Assembly (NCBI RefSeq): GCF_014852585.1
Contig: NZ_JACVBX010000015.1
Location: forward strand, 1-64,000
Reading direction: 5' to 3'
DNA length: 64,000 bases
Source: Pseudomonas sp. PDM18
Lineage (GTDB): Bacteria; Pseudomonadota; Gammaproteobacteria; Pseudomonadales; Pseudomonadaceae
The translations under genes and the position numbers were made by a program. Shown here in pieces: positions 45,551 through 52,940 of this stretch (positions are counted from its first letter, which is position 1; every line of letters starts with the position of its first letter). A model generated the notes under the pieces. The model made no database searches and had not been told where the DNA came from. It saw only the letters and a list, made by a program, of their open reading frames with translations.

Positions 45551-45764
45551 GCCGCACCTCCCGTGCCTTGAGCATTACGTCAGCGAATTCGTAGGCCGCT
45601 TCTGCGTACTCGGGCATGCTGTTGTAGGTGTGCCTGGTGCCGCCCTTGTCGGTGTAGCCCCAGCCTCCGGCGATGACCATCGCCTGCAGGGCTTGAATGG
45701 CAAACAGGTCGCGCAGCGCCACCAGGTCCTCCGGGGCGCCGACCAGAAGAGCAGGGCTAGCCAC
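45543..45764 (-). CDS. small phage hypothetical protein (73 aa)
   Basis: 73 residues (MASPALLVGAPEDLVALRDL...), with a Gly/Tyr-rich middle (GGWGYTDKGGTRHTYNSMPEYAEAAYEFADVML). I recall similar small proteins from Pseudomonas phages but know no function. Start GTG 45764, overlapping the preceding gene's stop. Confidence 0.6.
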   Translation of the reverse strand: MASPALLVGAPEDLVALRDLFAIQALQAMVIAGGWGYTDKGGTRHTYNSMPEYAEAAYEFADVMLKAREVRRG

Positions 45765-46227
45765 GATTCACCCCCGCGACACTGCAGTTCTCACACACGC
45801 CATTGTTGGCAGCCATGTAGCCGGCGCCGAAGCTGTTGCCCGGGTAGATGTCGCCGCAACCGCACTGGTACTCGACAGCGGTCTCTTGGCCGTTCATGGG
45901 GCCTTCCGCTCGCCCTGGGTGGTTCAGGATGTTCCTGAATACCGCCAGCTCCTCCTCTGCATTGAGTGCGTCCCCGCGTTCTTCAATCCAGTCCAGGACC
46001 TGAATGGCCTCGTCGTAATTGCGCGGCGGTATCTCGGCCAGAAGTTCCATGACAAACCATTCCCTTGCTGTTGCTTCAGGTGGACCATCTCCTCCGCCCA
46101 ATGACTGGCGCAGCCAGTAGAGGTGGTTCCAATACCGAAGCTCCAACAGGCAGGCGTCGAGCGTTCCAGGCAATTGCTCCGGGTGATTCTTGAACCGCGC
46201 TGCAACCTGGACAGAATCTTGATTCAT
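45757..46227 (-). CDS. phage hypothetical protein with C-terminal zinc-ribbon-like Cys cluster
   Basis: 156 residues from ATG 46227. Residues 1-110 are helical with Trp-rich stretches (LELRYWNHLYWLRQSLGG); the C-terminus has four Cys in a CxCGD...CENC arrangement that could bind zinc. A shorter start (MNGQETAVEYQCGCGD, 46 residues) is possible. The frame is open far upstream, but that part is antisense to the plus-strand gene. Role unknown. Confidence 0.5.
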   Translation of the reverse strand: MNQDSVQVAARFKNHPEQLPGTLDACLLELRYWNHLYWLRQSLGGGDGPPEATAREWFVMELLAEIPPRNYDEAIQVLDWIEERGDALNAEEELAVFRNILNHPGRAEGPMNGQETAVEYQCGCGDIYPGNSFGAGYMAANNGVCENCSVAGVNRG

Positions 46228-46315
46228 GGTTGACTTGGCGCCCTTGAGGCGGTGAAGCGCGCGCACGCAGAAAACCGAACACCAGGTCGCGGCTCTGGCC
46301 GAAACCGTCGGCGAC

Positions 46316-46666
46316 ATGGACCGCGCGCACCCGCTGCTCGACTCGATCCCGAACGGCATGGAGAGCATCACCGCTATCCGCCAACGGATCGGCAAGCAGT
46401 ACGGGCTCCCGCCCAGGGTGATCGACGCTGTGGTGCGCGAGATGCCGCACAGCCCGCGCCCCTTCGCCATGGTGCGCAGCAAGCACGAGGAGCTGAACGC
46501 ACGTCCCTTCGCCGTCTGGGCCAAGGCCGAGATCAGCAGGGTGTTCGAGCGCTTCGCCCGCGGCTGCACCTTCGTGACCCAGCACCGCGCCACGCACCCT
46601 GACTTCGGCGCAGGCATCGAGCGCTTCCAGATGCGCGGCACGCCCGCCCAGGAGGCTGGTGAATGA
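46316..46666 (+). CDS. phage hypothetical protein, possibly 5'-truncated
   Basis: 116 residues from ATG 46316; the frame is open back to 46256 (SARTQKTEHQVAALAETVGD), and this upstream part reads like protein, yet it has no start codon before a stop. It may have lost its N-terminus through a deletion. The sequence includes AIRQRIGKQYGLPPRVIDAVVREM and ARPFAVWAKAEISRVFERFARG. No known family; similar genes sit before phage replication genes. Confidence 0.5.
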   Translation: MDRAHPLLDSIPNGMESITAIRQRIGKQYGLPPRVIDAVVREMPHSPRPFAMVRSKHEELNARPFAVWAKAEISRVFERFARGCTFVTQHRATHPDFGAGIERFQMRGTPAQEAGE

Positions 46667-46893
46667 CGACCCAACCAAACCCCGGCCGGATCACCACCGG
46701 CCCCAACGGCCAGCCGGTGATCGCCGGTCCCTGGCCTTCCTACCGCCAATTCCGCGACCTGCCCGAGCGTGAGCGCTGGGTGCTGTACGGCCACGCCAAG
46801 GCCTGCCGCGCCGCGCTCGAAGACCAGGGCTTCGTCATGGCCGAGAGCTACGACGATTTCGTGAAGCGGGTAACCGAGGAGCTGGACGTATGA
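46663..46893 (+). CDS. small phage hypothetical protein (76 aa)
   Basis: 76 residues (MTTQPNPGRITTGPNGQPVIAG...). A short Pro/Gly-rich start is followed by a helical part (RERWVLYGHAKACRAALEDQGF). It overlaps both neighbours by 4 bp (ATGA), typical for phage operons. Function unknown. Confidence 0.6.
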   Translation: MTTQPNPGRITTGPNGQPVIAGPWPSYRQFRDLPERERWVLYGHAKACRAALEDQGFVMAESYDDFVKRVTEELDV

Positions 46894-47918
46894 ACGATGC
46901 AGTACCGGCTGATCCGCTGGTGCCGGTGGAGGTCGACCTGCGCGGCCTGGCGTTCATGCCCCTCGATGTGGTGCGCCTCCTCGACAGTGACCTGTTCGCG
47001 CTCACGAGCGGCGATGAGTTCAAGGCGGCGCTCTCGCTGTGGTGCAAGGCCTGGCTGCAGGTGCCTGCAGCTTCGCTGCCGAACGATGATCGCGTGCTCG
47101 CCTATCTCTCTGGCGCTGGCAGCCGCTGGGCGCGATTGAAGGGCATGGCGCTCCGTGGATGGCAGCTCTGCAGCGACGACCGCCTGTATCACCCGGTGAT
47201 TGCCGAGAAAGCCCTTGCTGCGTGGGAGGAGCGAGTGGCCTACCGCGAGCGCCGGGACAATGAAGCGGAGCGCCTGCGCCGGCACCGGGATGAGCACAAG
47301 CGAATCCGCGACCGGCTGCGTGAGTTCGGCATCGTGTACGCCCACAACACGCCAATAGAAACGCTGCGCTCCGCGTTGCAAGACGCAGAACTGAACAGCC
47401 AGAGATGCGTTGCAGGAAACGAAACCGTACCCGTTTCAGGTGCATTGCCTGAAACGGAACCGCCACGGCTAAGAGAGGGACAGGGACAGAGAGAGGGAGA
47501 GAGACAGGGAGAGGGATATCTATTAGAGCCCCCCATACCCCCAGCGGGGGCAGCCGCTGCTGCGGCGAGTAAGCAGGTCGGCAAGTACTCCGACGACTTC
47601 GAGTCGTTCTGGCGCGAGTACCCGAAGCGCGACCGCTCCGCACCCAAGCCGGACGCTTGGAAGGCTTGGGGGGCTCGCCTGAAAGAGGGTATCGCTCCTC
47701 AGGACCTCATCCGCGCAGCTGCCAACTACCGCGCCGACCAGATCGCCAAGGGCAAGGTCGGCACGGAGTTCGTGAAGCTCCCGGCCACCTTCCTCGGCAA
47801 GGGCGAGCACTGGAAGCCGTACTCGGGCCCTCAGCCAGAAGCCCAGGCCGACCAGCAGAGCGCTGTTCTCTCGGTTCCTAACCATTCGCAGGAGATGTAC
47901 CCCGATGACAAATTCTAA
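46890..47918 (+). CDS. phage replication protein with DUF1376 domain
   Basis: A 342-residue protein. Residues about 10-110 are a DUF1376 domain (DLRGLAFMPLDVVRLLDSDLFALTSGDEFKAALSLWCKAW), a winged-helix module of phage replication-initiation proteins. A basic helical stretch (ERRDNEAERLRRHRDEHKRIRDRLREFG) follows, and the C-terminal part (about 230-300, FESFWREYPKRDRSAPKPDAWKAW) resembles primosomal DnaT/O-type tails. It pairs with the DnaC-like loader downstream (14-bp overlap). Confidence 0.78.
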   Translation: MNDAVPADPLVPVEVDLRGLAFMPLDVVRLLDSDLFALTSGDEFKAALSLWCKAWLQVPAASLPNDDRVLAYLSGAGSRWARLKGMALRGWQLCSDDRLYHPVIAEKALAAWEERVAYRERRDNEAERLRRHRDEHKRIRDRLREFGIVYAHNTPIETLRSALQDAELNSQRCVAGNETVPVSGALPETEPPRLREGQGQREGERQGEGYLLEPPIPPAGAAAAAASKQVGKYSDDFESFWREYPKRDRSAPKPDAWKAWGARLKEGIAPQDLIRAAANYRADQIAKGKVGTEFVKLPATFLGKGEHWKPYSGPQPEAQADQQSAVLSVPNHSQEMYPDDKF

Positions 47919-48732
47919 GTTCCGTCCTGCTCCACGAATCGCCGAGCAGCATGAGGTCTGCTGCCGCGCTGGCCGTGGCCACAAGAACTACGACGAGCAG
48001 CTGGTCGAACTGTTCGCCGGCGGCTGGTACCGCACCGAGTGCCCGGCTTGCCAGTGGGAACTGCTGTACAACAAGCCCAAGGAAGACGGGCGCCGGCAGG
48101 CTGCTGAGAAGGTGTTCGCCGAGCGGCAGCTGAGCGAGGACCTTATCGCCACTGGCATCACCCCGCGATTCCGCAGTTGCACCTTCGACAACTTCCTCAC
48201 CGATGGCGGCGACGCCGGCAAGACTCGTGCGTTGAGCATCTGCCGCGGCTACGCCGAGAAGTTCGCGGAGAACTACCGTCAGGGCCGCGCGTTGATGCTG
48301 CTGGGGGAGATCGGCAACGGCAAGACGCACCTGGCCTGCGCGATCCTGCAGCACGTCGTCCGCGAGGAGCAGGCCTCCGGCTTGATCGTCACCGCCGAGG
48401 CGATCATCCAGGGGGTGACCGACAGCTTCCGGCAGAACGCCAGCCACACCAAATCCCAGCTGCTCCAGGAGCTGGCCGAGGTGGACCTGCTGGTGATCGA
48501 CGAAGTGGGTATGCACACCCCTCGCCAGGGCCGCGACTTCGCCCCCGGCCTGCTGCACGAGGTGATCGACCGCCGGTATCAACTGGTGCTGCCCACCGTG
48601 CTGGTGAGCAACCAGACGCGCGAGCGCCTGCCCGAGTTCATCGGCCCGCGTGCCGCTGACCGCCTGCGCGAGAACGGCGGCTTGCTGGCCCCGTTCACCT
48701 GGCGATCCGCCCGCCTCGGAGGTGCCGCATGA
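47905..48732 (+). CDS. phage DnaC-like helicase loader ATPase
   Basis: A 275-residue AAA+ ATPase. A Cys-containing N-terminal part (CRTECPACQWELLYN type zinc knuckle, C50-C53 region) precedes Walker A GEIGNGKTHLA (about 132-142), Walker B LLVIDEVGM (about 195) and sensor region VLVSNQTRERLPEFIG. It would load the host DnaB helicase at the phage origin with the DUF1376 protein. Start ATG 47905. Complete. Confidence 0.87.
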   Translation: MTNSKFRPAPRIAEQHEVCCRAGRGHKNYDEQLVELFAGGWYRTECPACQWELLYNKPKEDGRRQAAEKVFAERQLSEDLIATGITPRFRSCTFDNFLTDGGDAGKTRALSICRGYAEKFAENYRQGRALMLLGEIGNGKTHLACAILQHVVREEQASGLIVTAEAIIQGVTDSFRQNASHTKSQLLQELAEVDLLVIDEVGMHTPRQGRDFAPGLLHEVIDRRYQLVLPTVLVSNQTRERLPEFIGPRAADRLRENGGLLAPFTWRSARLGGAA

Positions 48733-48800
48733 TGGACCGTTATCCCGACGAGCATCTGTTCGAAGACGTCGTGGACGAATCCAAGCTGCACAGCCACGAA
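48729..48800 (+). pseudogene. 5' fragment of a phage gene following the helicase loader
   Basis: ATG 48729 overlaps the loader stop (ATGA) and reads MMDRYPDEHLFEDVVDESK, a normal start of a phage gene. After about residue 24 the frame continues only as an antisense-like Arg-rich tail, while another frame becomes the tape-measure coding sequence. The junction is near 48795-48803. Confidence 0.55.
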
Positions 48801-49853
48801 AGCGCTGCAGAGTCAGTTCGATCAGGCCGAAACCGGCTACGAGCGCCAGATCGCGCTGATCAATACCGAGGTCGACAAGCGCAAGGACGCCACCGAGGTC
48901 GCCAAGCTCCAGTTTGAAATCGAGTCCGGCAAGTTGGTCGGAATCAACGCTTTGCAGCAGGAGCGCCTCAACAGCCTAGCCGCCGAACTGGACAAGCTCC
49001 AGAAGCTGAAGCAGGCCAACGAGGACGCCGCCAAGGCGGCGGCTTATCGGTCCGCTCTCGATCAGGAGAACAAAACCGTTTCGGTCGGCTTTGAAATCGA
49101 GTTGGCCGGCACGGGCAAGGGCGATAAGTTTCGCTCGCGTCTGCAAGAGATGTTGCAGATTCGCCAGAGCTACGATGAAAAGCTGAGTGAACTTGCTTCG
49201 CAGCGGAACTCGGGCGATATCAGTCAGGAGTTGTACGACCAGGAGACGGCGATCCTGCAGGAGGCGCTGGATCAGCGGCTTGGGCTGCAAGAGGATTACT
49301 ACGCCAGGGTCGATGAGGCGCAGGGCAACTGGATGAGCGGCGTCAACGACGCCTTCCAGAACTACGTCGACAGCGCCGCTGACTACAGCCAACAAGCCTC
49401 CGATGCGGTGACTGACGTTCTGGGTAATGCGACTAGTTCGCTCAGTGACGGCATCCAGGGGCTGCTGAACGACACGAATAACCTCAGTGAAGCGCTAGGC
49501 AATGTCGCGACCACCATCGGCGATACCATCGTCGCCGCGATTGCCGACATGGCCGCCCAATGGCTGGTCGCACAGGCGATACAGCTGATGTTCGGCAAGG
49601 CGAGCGAGTCACCACCGCTGAGACAAGCACCAAGCTGGACAACACCTTGGATCGCGTGCTGGCGAATCAGCGCGAAGGAGGGGCGACGGCACCTGTCGTC
49701 AATATCCACAACGCTCCCCCGGGCACCACGGTGAATAGTCGTATGCAGGATGATCAGTACATCCTCGATGTCGTAATCGGTAGTACAGAGAGCGATGGCC
49801 GCATGCACCAGGCATTCACGGGCAAATACGGATTGGGGACGGTAGGGCGATGA
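48796..49853 (+). pseudogene. phage tail tape-measure protein, 3' part, truncated and frameshifted
   Basis: From 48796 an open frame reads TKALQSQFDQAETGYERQIA and continues as a Gln/Lys/Asp-rich coiled coil (about 200 codons), then ADYSQQASDAVTDVLGNATS and MAAQWLVAQAIQLMFGKASES, typical of lambda-H-type C-termini. At about 49610-49625 the coding frame shifts: the true C-terminal part (ETSTKLDNTLDRVLANQREG ... KYGLGTVGR) continues in the next frame to TGA 49851-49853. The N-terminal part and the upstream head and tail genes are missing. Non-functional. Confidence 0.8.
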
Positions 49854-50314
49854 TCGAATATCCGAACCAGTACCTGCCTCTGCCTCAGATCACGGGTTAC
49901 GTGCTCAGCACCGAAAGTCCCCTGCAGCGCAGCCAGCTGCAGAGCGGTCGGGCAAGGCAGCGTCGGCGTTTCACCAGTGTGCCCGTCGCGGTCACCGCGA
50001 CGTGGCGAATGACCCACAACCAGGGCGCCTGGTTCGAGGCCTGGTTTCAGAGTGCCCTCAAGGATGGGGCGCTCTGGTTCCTCGCCAACCTTCAAACACC
50101 GAAGGATGCCGGTGGCCTAGCCCCTTACGAGTGTCGCTTCACTGACATCTATGATGGTCCGACCTTGCTGCAGGGTGTCCTCTGGGAATACACCGCCATG
50201 CTGGAGCTCCGACAGCGGCCCTTGATCCCGGTGGAATGGGTGGAGTTCCCGGACTTCTGGTTCGAAGGAAACATTATCGATATGGCAATGAACAGGGAGT
50301 GGCCTGAAGTGTGA
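49850..50314 (+). CDS. phage minor tail protein
   Basis: A 154-residue protein with a beta-strand-rich pattern (YVLSTESPLQRSQLQSGRARQRRRF; TWRMTHNQGAWFEAWFQSAL) as found directly after tape-measure genes in D3-like and lambda-like siphoviruses. I place it as a tail-tip/minor tail protein by position and appearance. Start ATG 49850 overlapping the tape-measure stop. Confidence 0.65.
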   Translation: MIEYPNQYLPLPQITGYVLSTESPLQRSQLQSGRARQRRRFTSVPVAVTATWRMTHNQGAWFEAWFQSALKDGALWFLANLQTPKDAGGLAPYECRFTDIYDGPTLLQGVLWEYTAMLELRQRPLIPVEWVEFPDFWFEGNIIDMAMNREWPEV

Positions 50315-50799
50315 GCACCGTCCTCGAGCAGCTTTATGCCTCGGGTGGAAGCGATGTGGTTATCTCCACCATCGAGCTAACTTGCGCAGCCTGGTCCGAC
50401 TCCTTGCTCTTCTGCGAGGGTTTCGAAGACCAGACCTGCACCACGGAAGACGGCCGGACGCTGACCTTCCTGGCCGCACCGATTCGCACCAACGATGCTG
50501 ACAAGGACAACCAGGGCGCCCAGACCTTGGACTTCGTGATCGACGGGGTGCTCGGCGAGGCACAGCAGCACATCGACGCCGCGCTCCAGGGCGAGCAGGA
50601 GGTGAAGATGACCTACCGCAAGTTCCTGGAGAGCAACCGCAGCGAGCCGGCCGAGGCGCCGTATCGCATGACGATCCTGGGCGGCGAGATCAGCGATGGT
50701 GCCGTGCAGTTGCAGGCCGGCTACTTCGATCTGATCGGCCGCGCCTTTCCGCGTGACACCTACGACACCGAGTTTTCGCCCGGTCTCAAATACCTGTGA
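50311..50799 (+). CDS. phage DUF1833-family minor tail protein
   Basis: A 162-residue protein matching DUF1833 by pattern: LYASGGSDVVISTIELTCAAW and TLTFLAAPIRTNDADKDNQGAQTLDFVIDGV. Members occupy the position of lambda gene L in siphovirus tail-tip clusters. Start GTG 50311 inside the upstream stop. Confidence 0.72.
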   Translation: MSTVLEQLYASGGSDVVISTIELTCAAWSDSLLFCEGFEDQTCTTEDGRTLTFLAAPIRTNDADKDNQGAQTLDFVIDGVLGEAQQHIDAALQGEQEVKMTYRKFLESNRSEPAEAPYRMTILGGEISDGAVQLQAGYFDLIGRAFPRDTYDTEFSPGLKYL

Positions 50800-50810
50800 G
50801 GAGTAACACC

Positions 50811-51167
50811 ATGAACGAAATCACTGTGACGTCGGAAGGCTACCAGCAGTACATGTTGGAGCGGGATCGACTGCGAGAAGCAATCTTCTCGACCTTCAGC
50901 ACCGGCGGCATGCTCGCCAAGCGGCTGGACTGGTTCTTTGCCGAGAATGATCGGCTCCTAGCCTTGGAGCGCAGCATTTTGGAGAAGGCCCGCTGGCTCA
51001 GGGAGGGGGGCTGGTTTCATGCAGAAGAAGAGGGGGTTGCGGGTGAGATCCACGCGGCGATTACTGCATTGCATACCGATCTTGAGAACGAAGGGCAGGC
51101 CCGTATGGCCGCAGAGCAGAAGCTAAAAATTATTCTGGAAGCCCAGGAGAAAGCCTCACCGAAGTGA
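50811..51167 (+). CDS. phage hypothetical protein (118 aa)
   Basis: A 118-residue helical, acidic protein (MNEITVTSEGYQQYMLERDR..., HTDLENEGQARMAAEQKLKIILEAQEKAS). Start ATG 50811 behind GAGGAG; a GTG at 50796 is also in frame. No family recognised. Confidence 0.6.
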   Translation: MNEITVTSEGYQQYMLERDRLREAIFSTFSTGGMLAKRLDWFFAENDRLLALERSILEKARWLREGGWFHAEEEGVAGEIHAAITALHTDLENEGQARMAAEQKLKIILEAQEKASPK

Positions 51168-51183
51168 GGCCTTGATTTTATTT
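51151..51183 (+). terminator. rho-independent terminator after the 118-aa phage gene
   Basis: AAGCCTCAC-cgaa-GTGAGGC followed by CTTGATTTTATTT, overlapping the stop codon region. Confidence 0.75.
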
Positions 51184-51280
51184 ACGTTTGATAAGCTCCA
51201 ATCTAGCTTCACCCGCTGGGGTGATGTGGGGCAGGTGAGTGAATGGACTTACCCCTATCAAACCGGACACCAACACCCCG

Positions 51281-52159
51281 TTAAGTTGATGCCTCAGCCA
51301 AACGCCTGAATTCCCGAGGCGAGCGGTATTTCAGGGCGCTGTGCGGGTGTTCCTCGTTGTAATGCTCGAAGGCGATGGCCAGGTTGCGCAGGGCCGTCGC
51401 TCGATCGGGCTTGGGCATGTGGCGGATGTAGTCGCGCTTCATGGTCTTCACGAAGCTCTCCGCCATCCCGTTGCTCTGCGGGCTGCATACCGGTGTTGTC
51501 AGGGGCAGTAGGCCGATCTGTCGGGCAAAGGCTCGGGTCTGTTCGGCGGTATAGGCCGAGCCGTTATCGCTCAGCCATTGCACCGGCGCCGCAGGCAGTT
51601 CGCTACCGAAGCGTTGCTCGACGGCTTCCAGCATCACGTCGCGGACGTCGTCGCCACAGTAGCCGTTTGGGCTGGCCACCCAACTGATGGCCTCGCGGTC
51701 ACAGCAGTCCAGGGCGAAGGTCACGCGCAGTTTTTCACCGTCCTCGCAGCGGAACTCGAAGCCATCCGAACACCAGCGGGTGTTGCTCGTGTCCACCGCG
51801 ACACGACCTTCGTGACGCCGCGCCACACCTGGCTGTTTGCGCCGGCGTTCCAGCAACAGATCATGGTCTCGCATGACGCGGTACACCCGCTTCACGTTGA
51901 CCGGTGGCTGGGCCTGCTGCTCATGCTGCCGACGCAACAGGCCCCAGACCCGCCGGTAGCCATAGCTGGGCAGCGCGCCGACGGCCTGCTTGATCTGCTC
52001 GACCAGGGCGACATCGTTGAGCGCCCGGCGACGACGCGGCCGCAGCCCTGGAGCGGGTTGTTTGAGTCGAGCCGTCAATTGCGAGCGCGCCACACCGAGA
52101 CTCTCACTGACCGCTTTCACTGGTCGTCCCCCGGCAACAAGGGTGAGTGCGCAATCCAT
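51281..52159 (-). CDS. IS3-family transposase, OrfB
   Basis: A 292-residue integrase-core protein: an HTH_21-like N-terminal part ([28 protein letters not shown]) and the DDE catalytic domain with Asp in [11 protein letters not shown], Asp in [11 protein letters not shown] and Glu in [14 protein letters not shown]. Intact, but its orfA partner is truncated, so the element should not transpose by itself. The ATG at 52159 overlaps the orfA 3' end. Confidence 0.9.
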   Translation of the reverse strand: MDCALTLVAGGRPVKAVSESLGVARSQLTARLKQPAPGLRPRRRRALNDVALVEQIKQAVGALPSYGYRRVWGLLRRQHEQQAQPPVNVKRVYRVMRDHDLLLERRRKQPGVARRHEGRVAVDTSNTRWCSDGFEFRCEDGEKLRVTFALDCCDREAISWVASPNGYCGDDVRDVMLEAVEQRFGSELPAAPVQWLSDNGSAYTAEQTRAFARQIGLLPLTTPVCSPQSNGMAESFVKTMKRDYIRHMPKPDRATALRNLAIAFEHYNEEHPHSALKYRSPREFRRLAEAST

Positions 52160-52385
52160 TTTCGCGAGCGGGCGATCTCCACCGCTTCCTTGAGGATCTC
52201 GGCCTCCATGGTCTTCTTGCCCAGCATCCGTTGCAGTTCGCGGATCTGCTTGAGGGCATCAGCCAATTCGGAAGCGGGCACCACCGCTTCACCGGCACTG
52301 ACTGCCGAGAGGCTGCCGTCCTGGTAGAGCTTGCGCCAGTGGAACAGTTGGTTGGGTATGCATGTGGTCTCCTTGATGGTTGAAA
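52117..52385 (-). pseudogene. IS3-family transposase OrfA, 5'-truncated
   Basis: The frame [20 protein letters not shown] ... [30 protein letters not shown] ends with a stop at 52117-52119. The leucine-zipper part is kept, but the N-terminal helix-turn-helix and a start codon are missing; upstream codons are unrelated. Confidence 0.65.
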
Positions 52386-52505
52386 TGCCCTGGCGTGCTG
52401 GCCAGGGCGACCAGCATAGGAAGCAAAACGCATGCGACTGAGCTGCATTTACGGTCGGCTCTTTCCGGCAGTCGGCCAGCCGGCTTCTTTCTCCAGAGCA
52501 TCTTG

Positions 52506-52940
52506 ATGATCGATACCTACCTCACCGCGCGCTATCGCGATGGCGCGCGTGGCGAAGCCGTGGACGGCGTTCGGGAGTTCGACTGCTGGGGGCTGACCCT
52601 TGCCGTTCGCGCCGAACTGCTGGGCCTGGCGCCGTTGCCGGACTTCGGCCTGGTCAGCCGGCTCAGCCTGCGCGAATCCGCGCGGGCCTACCAGCGCTAC
52701 GCCGAGCACATGCCCGCAGGGCCGCCTGCACATGGCGCAATTGCTGCTGTGCTAAGTGCCCACCTGTGCACTCACGTTGGCCTGGTGCTGGAGATCGATG
52801 GCCGCCTGGGCGTGCTGGAGATCAACCCCGGCGAGCCGCCGCGCTGGCTGCCGATTCTGGACTTCGAGCGCTGCTACTACCGAGTGATGTATCACCATGA
52901 TCGAGATCTACCCGAGCAAGTTCTCGCCGGAGCCGGCTGA
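52506..52940 (+). CDS. phage NlpC/P60-type tail assembly protein (lambda K-like)
   Basis: A 144-residue protein with the NlpC/P60 catalytic layout: Cys in [19 protein letters not shown] (about residue 25) and His in [15 protein letters not shown] (about 86). In lambda-like phages this peptidase-fold protein sits between L and J and helps tail-tip assembly or cell-wall passage. Start ATG 52506, overlapping the stop of a 24-codon open frame (52432-52506). The J-like gene starts within its last 44 nt. Confidence 0.78.
   Translation: MIDTYLTARYRDGARGEAVDGVREFDCWGLTLAVRAELLGLAPLPDFGLVSRLSLRESARAYQRYAEHMPAGPPAHGAIAAVLSAHLCTHVGLVLEIDGRLGVLEINPGEPPRWLPILDFERCYYRVMYHHDRDLPEQVLAGAG

Larger units (their letters stand above)
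51262..52385 (-). mobile_element. IS3-family insertion sequence, truncated at the orfA end
   Basis: Contains a complete orfB and only the 3' part of orfA. The orfB-side end lies near 51262 (TGGTGTCCGGTTTGATAGGGG on the minus strand); no matching inverted repeat is seen beyond 52385. The orfA frame loses its family resemblance at about 52385, so the element has lost its left end. Confidence 0.7.

Noticed and set aside
46228-46794. N-terminal extension of the zinc-ribbon-like phage gene to 46794
   Set aside because: This part is antisense to two plus-strand phage genes and Arg/Ser/Ala-rich; ATG 46227 is a better start.
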